From JBAYZQ01 sp041672385 (GTDB lineage Bacteria > Spirochaetota > Spirochaetia > Sphaerochaetales > Sphaerochaetaceae): a stretch of 8,987 bases of DNA. The translations under genes and the position numbers were made by a program. The stretch spans positions 1-8,987 of the forward strand of contig JBAYZQ010000090.1 in assembly GCA_041672385.1 (NCBI GenBank), read 5' to 3'. The notes beneath the pieces are model-generated. The model did not search any database. It was not told the origin of the DNA and was given only the letters and a program-made list of their open reading frames with translations. Of the stretch, positions 1-6,284 are shown in pieces. Position 1 is the first letter of the stretch, and the number at the start of each line of letters is the position of its first letter.

Positions 1-163
1 TCTTTAAAGTGAGCAATTGGATCATCGTATAAATCTTTATAATCTTCTGCATATCCAAGCTTTTTAATGTTTCTTTGTTTTACCTTCCATCTTTTCGAAA
101 AGACTCTCTAACAATCATCAAATGCTTTCCAGTTTTCTTTTCAGGAATAATACTTACATACAT
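1..163 (-). pseudogene. IS1634-type transposase, N-terminal part, frameshifted and cut by the window edge
   Basis: The minus strand reads from an ATG at 163-161, preceded by a GAGGTG Shine-Dalgarno seven bases upstream. It runs for 27 codons, beginning MYVSIIPEKKTG, and meets TAA at 82-80. Restoring one A in the GGAAGG stretch (83-88) continues the reading as KVKQRNIKKLGYAEDY followed by DLYDDPIAHF, open to the left edge. The N-terminal pattern, with a GK(V)KQ..IK.LGY segment and a YDDPIAHF motif, is what I know from IS1634-family (IS4-superfamily) transposases, whose DDE catalytic domain would lie outside the window. The element is therefore either inactivated by a one-base deletion or, less likely, uses programmed frameshifting. 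The family call is from memory of the motif, without a search. Confidence 0.8.
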
Positions 164-202
164 AACGAAACACCTCACTTTTATAAATATAATACAAGTA
201 AG

Positions 203-231
203 AGTATATACTAAATAGTAAACAAGGTCAA
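203..231 (-). promoter_or_regulatory. Sigma-70-type promoter of the transposase remnant
   Basis: On the minus strand, TTGACC (231-226) and TATACT (208-203) are separated by exactly 17 bases. Each hexamer has at most one or two departures from consensus. The promoter lies about 40 bases upstream of the transposase start codon and points away from the ABC operon. The outer end of the insertion sequence should lie just beyond the -35 box, roughly 235-260, but I cannot define its terminal inverted repeat because the other end is not in the window. Confidence 0.65.
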
Positions 232-279
232 CGGTTACGACGCCTACAGTTAGATGTAATTGAAAAAGTTAAAAAAATA

Positions 280-310
280 CACTAATTCTTTATGAACTAA
301 TGAATAAGTG
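280..310. repeat. Imperfect inverted repeat upstream of the ABC operon
   Basis: CACTAATTCTT (280-290) and ATGAATAAGTG (300-310) are inverted copies matching at 9 of 11 positions, with a 9-base spacer. The repeat sits between the insertion-sequence remnant and the operon promoter. It could be a weak hairpin or a regulator half-site pair. No clean T-tract follows, so I do not call it a terminator. In this AT-rich DNA a chance repeat is possible. Confidence 0.3.
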
Positions 311-353
311 TTTAATTTATTGGTTGAGTGCTGTCAAACTCCGGAATAATAAT

Positions 354-368
354 TAACAACTATTGTTA
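354..368. promoter_or_regulatory. Operator-like palindrome TAACAA-CTA-TTGTTA
   Basis: Two exact 6-base inverted arms flank a 3-base centre, ending 10 bases upstream of the -35 box of the operon promoter. The position suits binding of a transcription activator or a sugar-responsive regulator (LacI, ROK or AraC types are common for such operons). No regulator gene lies in the window and the sequence does not match an operator I recognise. The functional role is inferred from symmetry and position only. Confidence 0.35.
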
Positions 369-378
369 TAAATAAAAC

Positions 379-406
379 TTGACGAATTGGAAATTTGGTA
401 TATAAT
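379..406 (+). promoter_or_regulatory. Sigma-70-type promoter of the ABC operon
   Basis: TTGACG (379-384) and a perfect TATAAT (401-406) are separated by 16 bases. Transcription would start near 413, giving a 5' leader of about 30 bases before the ATG at 444. The Shine-Dalgarno GGAGG at 433-437 lies six bases before that ATG. This is the only strong forward promoter I see ahead of the five-gene cluster, so the cluster probably depends on it. Confidence 0.75.
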
Positions 407-443
407 AACATTATGCATTATTAAATAACAACGGAGGTTAATT

Positions 444-1748
444 ATGCGAAAAAAATTATTAGTTGTGTTATTGGTTCTTGTCGCAGTTATGATGTTTGCT
501 TTTGCAAATGGTCAAGAAGAAAACAACAAAGAGGAATTATCGGTATGGACAGGTTATCCAGAAATGGAACCTTTCTATCAACATGTATCTGAACAGTTCA
601 AAGAAACCCATCCAAATGTTGAGATTACACTTGTATCACACCCTTTGCGTGAATTTGAGCAGAAACTTTCTGCAACTATTCCTGCAGATACTGTTGGTGA
701 TATTATTGAAGTTTCGACCTATGCAGTTAAAAAATTTGTTGATGCAGGTATGATTCCTGAAAATCCAAAAGACGTTGTGGACTTTATGACTGCACCTGGT
801 CGGTTTTCAGACTTTGTGCTTTCCAATGAACATTATGGAGATAAGTATTTTGGATTACCACAGTTTTTAGGAAGAACAGCATTGTTCTATAATAAGGACA
901 TGTTCAAAGCAGCAGGTATTGAAAATCCACCAACTACATTTGATGAAATGTATGAAGATGCAAAGAAACTTGCAAAGTATGATGATAATAACAAACTTAC
1001 TTTAAGTGGTCATAGTCTTCGTCTTTCTGGATCTGGTTCAGGACTTGGTGAGAAATTTTGGTTTGTACTTTTCCCAATGGGAGGTTCAATCCTTGAAGAA
1101 GGAGCCACCGAAGGAACATACCATGCTGGTTATAATAATGATGCTGGGTTTAACGCTGTAAGATATTATCTTGATGCAGTACATAAAGATAATTGGGATA
1201 GTCCTGAAATTAAACATGATGCAGAAGCTTTTGAACTTGGATTAACAGCAATGTTCTTTAGAGAATCATGGGTTATTGGTGATGCTGCACAAAAGGTACC
1301 AGACTTGAATTATGGAACTGCTTTTGTTCCTAGCGCAGCAAGATGGGGAAGAATTACAAATATTGAAAACCTTTATGTAACACGTGCAAGTAAGAATCCT
1401 GAGCTTGCTTGGGAATTTGCCAAACTTTGTTTGTCACCTGAAAATCAGACATGGATGCTTGATAATATAGGTTGGCTTCCATCAAGGACAGATGTTGATT
1501 TCTCTGCAAGTATTGCAAAGACACCACAGCTTGCAGCTTTTATTGACTCACCTGAGGGATATGATGAATTTGGTTATATTCCAATTTCTTGTTTTGATGA
1601 ACTTCTTACAAAGTTTTCAGAAAGGCTTTCATCAGCTTATCTCAATGCTAAACTTGACACTGATGATGCAGCTTTACGAAAGTGGCTTGCAGATGCAGCA
1701 AAAGAAACAAATGAGATTCTTAGGAAAGCAGAAGTGTTCGGCGAATAG
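444..1748 (+). CDS. ABC transporter extracellular solute-binding protein, family 1 (carbohydrate type)
   Basis: The product (434 residues, a usual length for the SBP_bac_1 family) should capture a carbohydrate-like ligand in the periplasm and deliver it to the permeases encoded next. Residues 1-21 form a Sec signal peptide: MRKK, a hydrophobic core, then an Ala-Phe-Ala cleavage site before Asn22. There is no lipobox cysteine, so the mature protein is probably soluble, which fits a diderm cell. The mature N-terminus contains LSVWTGYPEMEPFY followed by an F.ETHPNVEITL stretch, the classic first strand and helix of family 1 binding proteins. The region FGLPQFLGRTALFYNKDMF matches their hinge-proximal signature. 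The start is secured by GGAGG six bases upstream. A hairpin after the stop may raise its expression above that of the permeases. Ligand identity cannot be inferred. Confidence 0.93.
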   Translation: MRKKLLVVLLVLVAVMMFAFANGQEENNKEELSVWTGYPEMEPFYQHVSEQFKETHPNVEITLVSHPLREFEQKLSATIPADTVGDIIEVSTYAVKKFVDAGMIPENPKDVVDFMTAPGRFSDFVLSNEHYGDKYFGLPQFLGRTALFYNKDMFKAAGIENPPTTFDEMYEDAKKLAKYDDNNKLTLSGHSLRLSGSGSGLGEKFWFVLFPMGGSILEEGATEGTYHAGYNNDAGFNAVRYYLDAVHKDNWDSPEIKHDAEAFELGLTAMFFRESWVIGDAAQKVPDLNYGTAFVPSAARWGRITNIENLYVTRASKNPELAWEFAKLCLSPENQTWMLDNIGWLPSRTDVDFSASIAKTPQLAAFIDSPEGYDEFGYIPISCFDELLTKFSERLSSAYLNAKLDTDDAALRKWLADAAKETNEILRKAEVFGE

Positions 1749-1758
1749 AGTAAAATTT

Positions 1759-1798
1759 CTAGTAAAGGAGAATTCTCCTTTACTAGGGCTTTTTTTTT
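1759..1798 (+). terminator. Intra-operon terminator/attenuator hairpin between binding protein and permease genes
   Basis: A perfect 28-bp palindrome (1759-1786, centred on GAATTC) can fold into a 12-14 bp stem with a tiny loop. It is followed after GGC by nine consecutive T residues (1790-1798), the layout of a strong Rho-independent terminator. The Shine-Dalgarno of the next gene (GGAGG, 1799-1803) starts on the very next base. Partial termination here would give excess binding protein over permeases. A 3'-end RNA-stabilising role is an alternative with the same outcome. Confidence 0.85.
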
Positions 1799-1807
1799 GG
1801 AGGTAAT

Positions 1808-2752
1808 ATGAGAAATAAAAATAGCCTTGGAAGTAGTAATTGGCTAGAAAATTTTTTTCTTACAAGAGGTGTTAGCAGAAATAAGTTGAAACAATATATA
1901 TTTGTATATGTTTCTATTCTCCCAATTTTCTGTATTTATCTGGTTTTAAGGATTTTTCCTATAGTCAGTAATTTTGTGTATAGCTTTTTTAGAGCTGAAA
2001 TTGGTAATCCTACTGCACATTTTGTAGGATTTCAGAATTTTATTGATCTTTTTAGGGATCAACTTTTTCTTTTGTCTCTGAAAAATACAACAATATTTGC
2101 ACTGTTTGTCACATTTTTCAGTGTGATAATTTCTCTTGGTGTTGCATTGTTGTTATCTAGAAAAACTAAATATGGACCTTTTATGGAAACCATATATTTT
2201 CTTCCCGTAATTACACCAATGGTTCCTGTGGCTGTCGTTTGGAAGTGGATTTATGATCCTACTTACGGTCTTTTGAACTATATATTATCATTTTTTAATA
2301 TTGATTCTGTAGCTTGGTTGGTTTATCCAAAGACGGCCCTTATAGCTATTATTATCATGAGTATATGGAAAGTGGTTGGATATAACATGATTATTCTTCT
2401 TGTAGGTATTCGTGATATACCCGAAATTTATTTAGAAGCGGCTCAGATTGATGGAGCTACTAGAACTCAAGTTCTTCATAGGATAATTATGCCACTTCTC
2501 AGACCTATAATGTTATTTGTGTTTGTTATTAGTACTATTAATTCTTACAATGTTTTTACTCAGGTTTTTATTATGACTACTGGGTCTCAGGGTGCTCCTG
2601 CGGGTGCTGTAAGAACTCTTGTATATGATATTTATGAGAATGGATTTAGATATTTTAAGACAGGTTATGCAGCAAGTGAAGCAATAATTCTGTTTTTAAT
2701 TATCCTAGCATTGACTGTGTTACAATTCAGAGTCAGCAAGGAAGAGGATTAG
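1808..2752 (+). CDS. ABC sugar transporter permease, MalF/UgpA-like (CUT1)
   Basis: This is an inner-membrane subunit of a binding-protein-dependent importer (314 residues). About six membrane segments are visible, near residues 30-52, 95-117, 127-148, 176-198, 232-254 and 281-307. The cytoplasmic EAA loop that docks the ATPase reads EAAQIDGATR at 210-219 and ends with an IIMPLL segment near 226-231, matching the EAA...G...I.LP consensus. The N-terminal tail of about 29 residues before the first helix is typical of the MalF/UgpA side of the pair. Translation starts at ATG after GGAGG with four bases between, directly behind the T-tract of the upstream hairpin. The stop codon TAG overlaps the Shine-Dalgarno of the second permease, so the two are coupled. 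The ATPase is not in the window; CUT1 systems often share an MsmX/UgpC-type ATPase. Confidence 0.93.
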   Translation: MRNKNSLGSSNWLENFFLTRGVSRNKLKQYIFVYVSILPIFCIYLVLRIFPIVSNFVYSFFRAEIGNPTAHFVGFQNFIDLFRDQLFLLSLKNTTIFALFVTFFSVIISLGVALLLSRKTKYGPFMETIYFLPVITPMVPVAVVWKWIYDPTYGLLNYILSFFNIDSVAWLVYPKTALIAIIIMSIWKVVGYNMIILLVGIRDIPEIYLEAAQIDGATRTQVLHRIIMPLLRPIMLFVFVISTINSYNVFTQVFIMTTGSQGAPAGAVRTLVYDIYENGFRYFKTGYAASEAIILFLIILALTVLQFRVSKEED

Positions 2753-2763
2753 GAGGTATTATA

Positions 2764-3597
2764 ATGAATAAAGATAAAATGACCGTTGGAAGAATTATCT
2801 CTGTAGCACTTTTGTTTTTGGGTGCGTTAATCATGATTCTTCCGTTTTTGTGGATGCTTTCTACATCACTTAAACCGACTAGCCAAATATTGAATTGGCC
2901 TCCAAAACTCATACCAGAAACTTTTACATTACAGCATTATTTTACTGTTTTTCAAACGGTTCCTTTTGGACGTTTTTATATAAATAGTATTTGTATGGCT
3001 ACTTTGTCTACTTTAGCAATTTTGCTTACCTCCGTTTTGGCAGGGTATGTATTTGCAAAGTTTAATTTTCCTGGTAAAAATTTCCTTTTTATGGCGATCC
3101 TTGCAACAGCAATGGTACCGTTTGAAACTTATATGATTCCACTTTATCTTTCTATGGTTAAATTTCATTGGGTAAATACATTTATGGGTCTTGTTGCTCC
3201 TTATTTGGTTATGAGCTATGGTATTTTTTTCATGAGACAGAACATAAAAGCTACTATTCCAAATGAACTGATGGATGCTGCAAGAATTGATGGACTTGGT
3301 GAATTTGGGATTTTTTATAAAGTAGTTTTGCCTTTGATGACAGGTTCTGCTGGAGCTCTTGCAATATTTGCATTTATGCAAACCTGGGCAGCTTTTATCT
3401 GGCCACTTATTATTACAAGTAGTAAAGAACTTTGGACTACTGAACTTGGACTCGGAATGTTTCAATTTAGATTTTCTGTGGATATGGGACCAATAAATGC
3501 TGGTTCTATTATTTCAATTTTCCCAGTACTGTTAGTGTTCTTATTTTTTAGAAGGAACATTATGAGTAGTATGACCTTATCAGGTATGAAGGACTAA
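2764..3597 (+). CDS. ABC sugar transporter permease, MalG/UgpE-like (CUT1)
   Basis: This is the partner permease of the preceding gene (277 residues, a normal length for the MalG/UgpE group). Six membrane segments are seen near residues 11-34, 72-97, 107-130, 139-158, 187-215 and 244-263. The EAA loop reads DAARIDGLGE at 171-180 followed by VVLPL near 187-191, with Asp replacing the first Glu as is common in this group. The N-terminal stretch LPFLWMLSTSLKP is a recognisable MalG-family signature. AGGAGG at 2751-2756 overlaps the stop of the upstream permease and lies seven bases before the ATG. Together with the other permease it forms the heterodimeric channel. The fusion enzyme gene begins 11 bases after the stop. 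Confidence 0.93.
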   Translation: MNKDKMTVGRIISVALLFLGALIMILPFLWMLSTSLKPTSQILNWPPKLIPETFTLQHYFTVFQTVPFGRFYINSICMATLSTLAILLTSVLAGYVFAKFNFPGKNFLFMAILATAMVPFETYMIPLYLSMVKFHWVNTFMGLVAPYLVMSYGIFFMRQNIKATIPNELMDAARIDGLGEFGIFYKVVLPLMTGSAGALAIFAFMQTWAAFIWPLIITSSKELWTTELGLGMFQFRFSVDMGPINAGSIISIFPVLLVFLFFRRNIMSSMTLSGMKD

Positions 3598-3608
3598 TTT
3601 ACGCAATT

Positions 3609-6269
3609 ATGGACAATGAAATTAATATAATTAAAGAATCCAACAAAATTCTTTTGTTGGAATGTATTAGGTGCATTACAGGTACTGTAATTAAAACAGC
3701 GCTCAAACGTAATGAAGAAGATGAAATTAGATGGATTGATATGAAGTTTGATCCTGTAACAGGAAAAAACATCTACGATAAAAATAAATGGTATTCGAAA
3801 AACCAAGTGTATTCTTGGATACAAGGACGATCTCTTGAGACTATCTGTGAATTTCTTGATTTTATGACAGATGAAGAATTAGAACTTTGCAATAGAAAAG
3901 AACTTGTGGAAGTTGGAGATAGTATTTATGAACATTTAAAACCTTTGGTTGAAAACTGGGAATATGGAAAATCCTCCCGTTCAATTCCTTTTGTATTTGA
4001 CAGAGGCCTTAAAGAAACTTCGGAAAAAAAAGCTTTATATCCAAGCATTTCAGATATGTTTGTTTACAAAGGACTTTTGATTTATGCTTTTAAAAGAAAG
4101 AAAGTAGCTGATGTTTCTTCTCTTATTCATAATCTCCGTTATATTAGTCGGGTAGCGGTGGAAGGTAATTTGATTAATGACCAGATAGACTATGAAACTG
4201 GTCTTATGGAGATTGTACCTGGAACGAATATTGGACTGGAAGGTAATATGCTTGCCATTGGTTCTTCTTCGTTACTTTATAAGGTTACTAAGGACAAAAA
4301 AGATCTTGATTTAGGGTTTGATGCATTGTTGGATACCCTAAAAAAACATACTAGTGTAAATGCAAATGGAAAAACTTTTGTTATTGATTATATTGATTTG
4401 GATGGAAAACCGGTAAAGAGAGATGATGGAAGTTTTGAAAATAATCCAGGGCATACACTGGAAATATGTGGCATGGGACTTCAGTTTCTCCGAGAAAATG
4501 CTGCAGAATTAATCTGTAAAAAAGAATATGATTATGTTAAGAAAGAATTAATAGAAATTGGTTTTTTACATTTTAAAAATGGACTTACACCTATGGGAAC
4601 TGTATATCTTGGATTAGATATAAATTTGGGTAAACCAATAAAGGCTATTAGCCCATGGTGGTCGAGTTTTGAAAGTATGAGAACTCTAAGTGAAATTTAT
4701 TTCTTTAATCGAAGTGATGATGTTCTTGATATGTTATTTAAATTGAAGAAAGACTTAAATGAAGTTTATCTTGAACGATCGATTACTGGAATTCCTATAC
4801 AAACAGTAGATGATTTTGGGAAAATTGTTTCAACAATCCCTGCAACTGCAGATTTGGATCCAGGATATCATACCGCAATTCCTTTATTTGATGTATATCG
4901 TCTGTTTTCAAATTTTTTTGCTGGATTTTCCAAAGTCGACATTGACCTTGAAGAAGGTGTAAGACTTCAAGGTCATGCCTCTAGGCTTGGTCTGGCTGAT
5001 GGAATTTTAGATCCTCTTAGTGTTCATGCAATTATAATGAATTCGGGATTTAAAAGAACTGTAGTAATTGTTTGTGATTTGATTGAATTGAATCAAGAAA
5101 TGGTCGATAGTTTGGTTTGTCAAATAAATAAAGAATTTGGTATTAACAATGACTGTATTATGATATCAACTATTCATACCCATACTGGACCAGCTGCAAT
5201 AAGACTTGGGAATCTAAAGCCAACAAAAGTATTTAAGACAAATTTAATGAAAGCTGTTCTTAAAGCTGTTGAAAAGGCCGAAAAAGATTTTGAGGAAGTC
5301 AAAGTTGGTGTATATCGCAATCAAGTTGAAGGTATCGGAGTTAATAGAAGATTTTTAGAAGGTGGAAAAGTTGTTATGAAGCCTAACTTTAAAGGATCTA
5401 TTGATCGAGATTTGGTTACAGTTGCATTTTATGACAAGGAAGATACTCTTAAAGGGCTTTTACTTCAGGTTTCATTACACCCGACTACGCTTGGAGTGAA
5501 TATTCATAAGTATTCTGCTGACTATCTTGGTGGGTTATATAGGGAAATATCCAATCGACATAACGTGAATGTTGTTGTTATGCAAGGTGCTTGTGGAGAT
5601 GTAAGACCTTGTATTCTAGATGAAAGTGGCACTGGATTTGTAGATGGAACTTATGAAGACTGTATAAGAATTGGTAATGAGATAGCTGAAAAGGTTGATG
5701 AAGCTCTTGAAAATATACAAAAGAAAGGGTTGGTTTCCATTAAGGAAGTTCATTCACAAAAAGGAAAGTATAGGCTGAAAGTAAAAGTTGAGAGCTATAG
5801 TAAAGTTCTTCAAACCTTAAAACTTTCTCAAGACATGCTTATAAATATTGATGAATTAACTAAAAATTTAGATCCATTTTCAAAAGCACATGACGGTACA
5901 GCCCTGTTATTGAAGGATGATATTTATTGGTGCCAAGAGATGCTTGAAAATTATGATAAAGGGAAAGTCCTTGACTATGTAGAAGCTGATTTTGCCGTTC
6001 TTGGTTTGGATGAATTTATTAGTGTGGCTTTTCTTCCTGGAGAAGCTTTTGCCAGCATTGGTGAAAGAATTAAAACAAGTTTGAATAGTTCTGAGGTTAT
6101 GATTTGTGGATATTATTCTGGTTCGGTTGGTTATATTCCCAATAAAGAAGCTTTTAAAGAAGGTGGTTATGAAGTTAATCAGGCCTTCAGATCTTATGGA
6201 TATGCAGGTCCCTTTGAAGAAAATGTTGAAGACAAAGTAGTTAATGAAATAATTAAATTGAATAAATAA
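3609..6269 (+). CDS. Fusion enzyme: N-acylglucosamine-2-epimerase-like barrel plus neutral-ceramidase-like zinc amidase domain
   Basis: An 886-residue protein with no signal peptide, so probably cytoplasmic. Residues about 65-440 resemble the AGE (alpha/alpha)6 barrel: WIQGRSLETI (W70, R74), NPGHTLE (H282), SPWWSSFES (W350, W351, E355) and DPGYHTAIP (H421). H282 and H421 sit where AGE/YihS-type enzymes carry their two catalytic histidines. Residues about 440-886 resemble the neutral/alkaline non-lysosomal ceramidase domain: HTHTGP (H523, H525), GIGVNRRF, LHPTTLG (H624), SADYLGG, QGACGDVRP (659-667), LPGEAF (E812) and GYIP (Y842). H523, H624, E812 and Y842 match the four zinc ligands of bacterial ceramidase. 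The nucleophilic serine of its GDVSPN motif is Arg666 here, so ceramide hydrolysis is unlikely and another amide or ester is more plausible. No Shine-Dalgarno stands at a normal distance before the ATG (AAGGA lies about 16 bases upstream), so translation probably couples to the permease gene. The exact reaction is unknown. Confidence 0.8.
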   Translation: MDNEINIIKESNKILLLECIRCITGTVIKTALKRNEEDEIRWIDMKFDPVTGKNIYDKNKWYSKNQVYSWIQGRSLETICEFLDFMTDEELELCNRKELVEVGDSIYEHLKPLVENWEYGKSSRSIPFVFDRGLKETSEKKALYPSISDMFVYKGLLIYAFKRKKVADVSSLIHNLRYISRVAVEGNLINDQIDYETGLMEIVPGTNIGLEGNMLAIGSSSLLYKVTKDKKDLDLGFDALLDTLKKHTSVNANGKTFVIDYIDLDGKPVKRDDGSFENNPGHTLEICGMGLQFLRENAAELICKKEYDYVKKELIEIGFLHFKNGLTPMGTVYLGLDINLGKPIKAISPWWSSFESMRTLSEIYFFNRSDDVLDMLFKLKKDLNEVYLERSITGIPIQTVDDFGKIVSTIPATADLDPGYHTAIPLFDVYRLFSNFFAGFSKVDIDLEEGVRLQGHASRLGLADGILDPLSVHAIIMNSGFKRTVVIVCDLIELNQEMVDSLVCQINKEFGINNDCIMISTIHTHTGPAAIRLGNLKPTKVFKTNLMKAVLKAVEKAEKDFEEVKVGVYRNQVEGIGVNRRFLEGGKVVMKPNFKGSIDRDLVTVAFYDKEDTLKGLLLQVSLHPTTLGVNIHKYSADYLGGLYREISNRHNVNVVVMQGACGDVRPCILDESGTGFVDGTYEDCIRIGNEIAEKVDEALENIQKKGLVSIKEVHSQKGKYRLKVKVESYSKVLQTLKLSQDMLINIDELTKNLDPFSKAHDGTALLLKDDIYWCQEMLENYDKGKVLDYVEADFAVLGLDEFISVAFLPGEAFASIGERIKTSLNSSEVMICGYYSGSVGYIPNKEAFKEGGYEVNQAFRSYGYAGPFEENVEDKVVNEIIKLNK

Positions 6270-6284
6270 AAGAGAGAAAATAAA

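Noticed and set aside
1759..1786. The 28-bp perfect palindrome as a recombination or attachment site
   Set aside because: A nine-T tract follows within three bases and the element sits between co-directional operon genes, which a terminator/attenuator explains better. No integrase is nearby.
1492..1806. A 104-codon forward frame overlapping the end of the binding-protein gene
   Set aside because: It is an out-of-frame reading of the binding-protein gene and terminator, with Leu/Gln-rich low-complexity content and no start context.
3013..3465. A 150-codon open frame on the minus strand inside the second permease gene
   Set aside because: It lies wholly antisense to a clear MalG-type permease, its translation is rich in Lys, His, Cys and Ser with no domain pattern, and no ribosome site supports it. 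It is a shadow of the real gene.
4926..6269. Calling the C-terminal domain a true ceramidase
   Set aside because: The zinc ligands fit, but the known catalytic serine is replaced by Arg666, the protein lacks a signal peptide and the operon is of sugar-transport type, so the specific activity is not supported.
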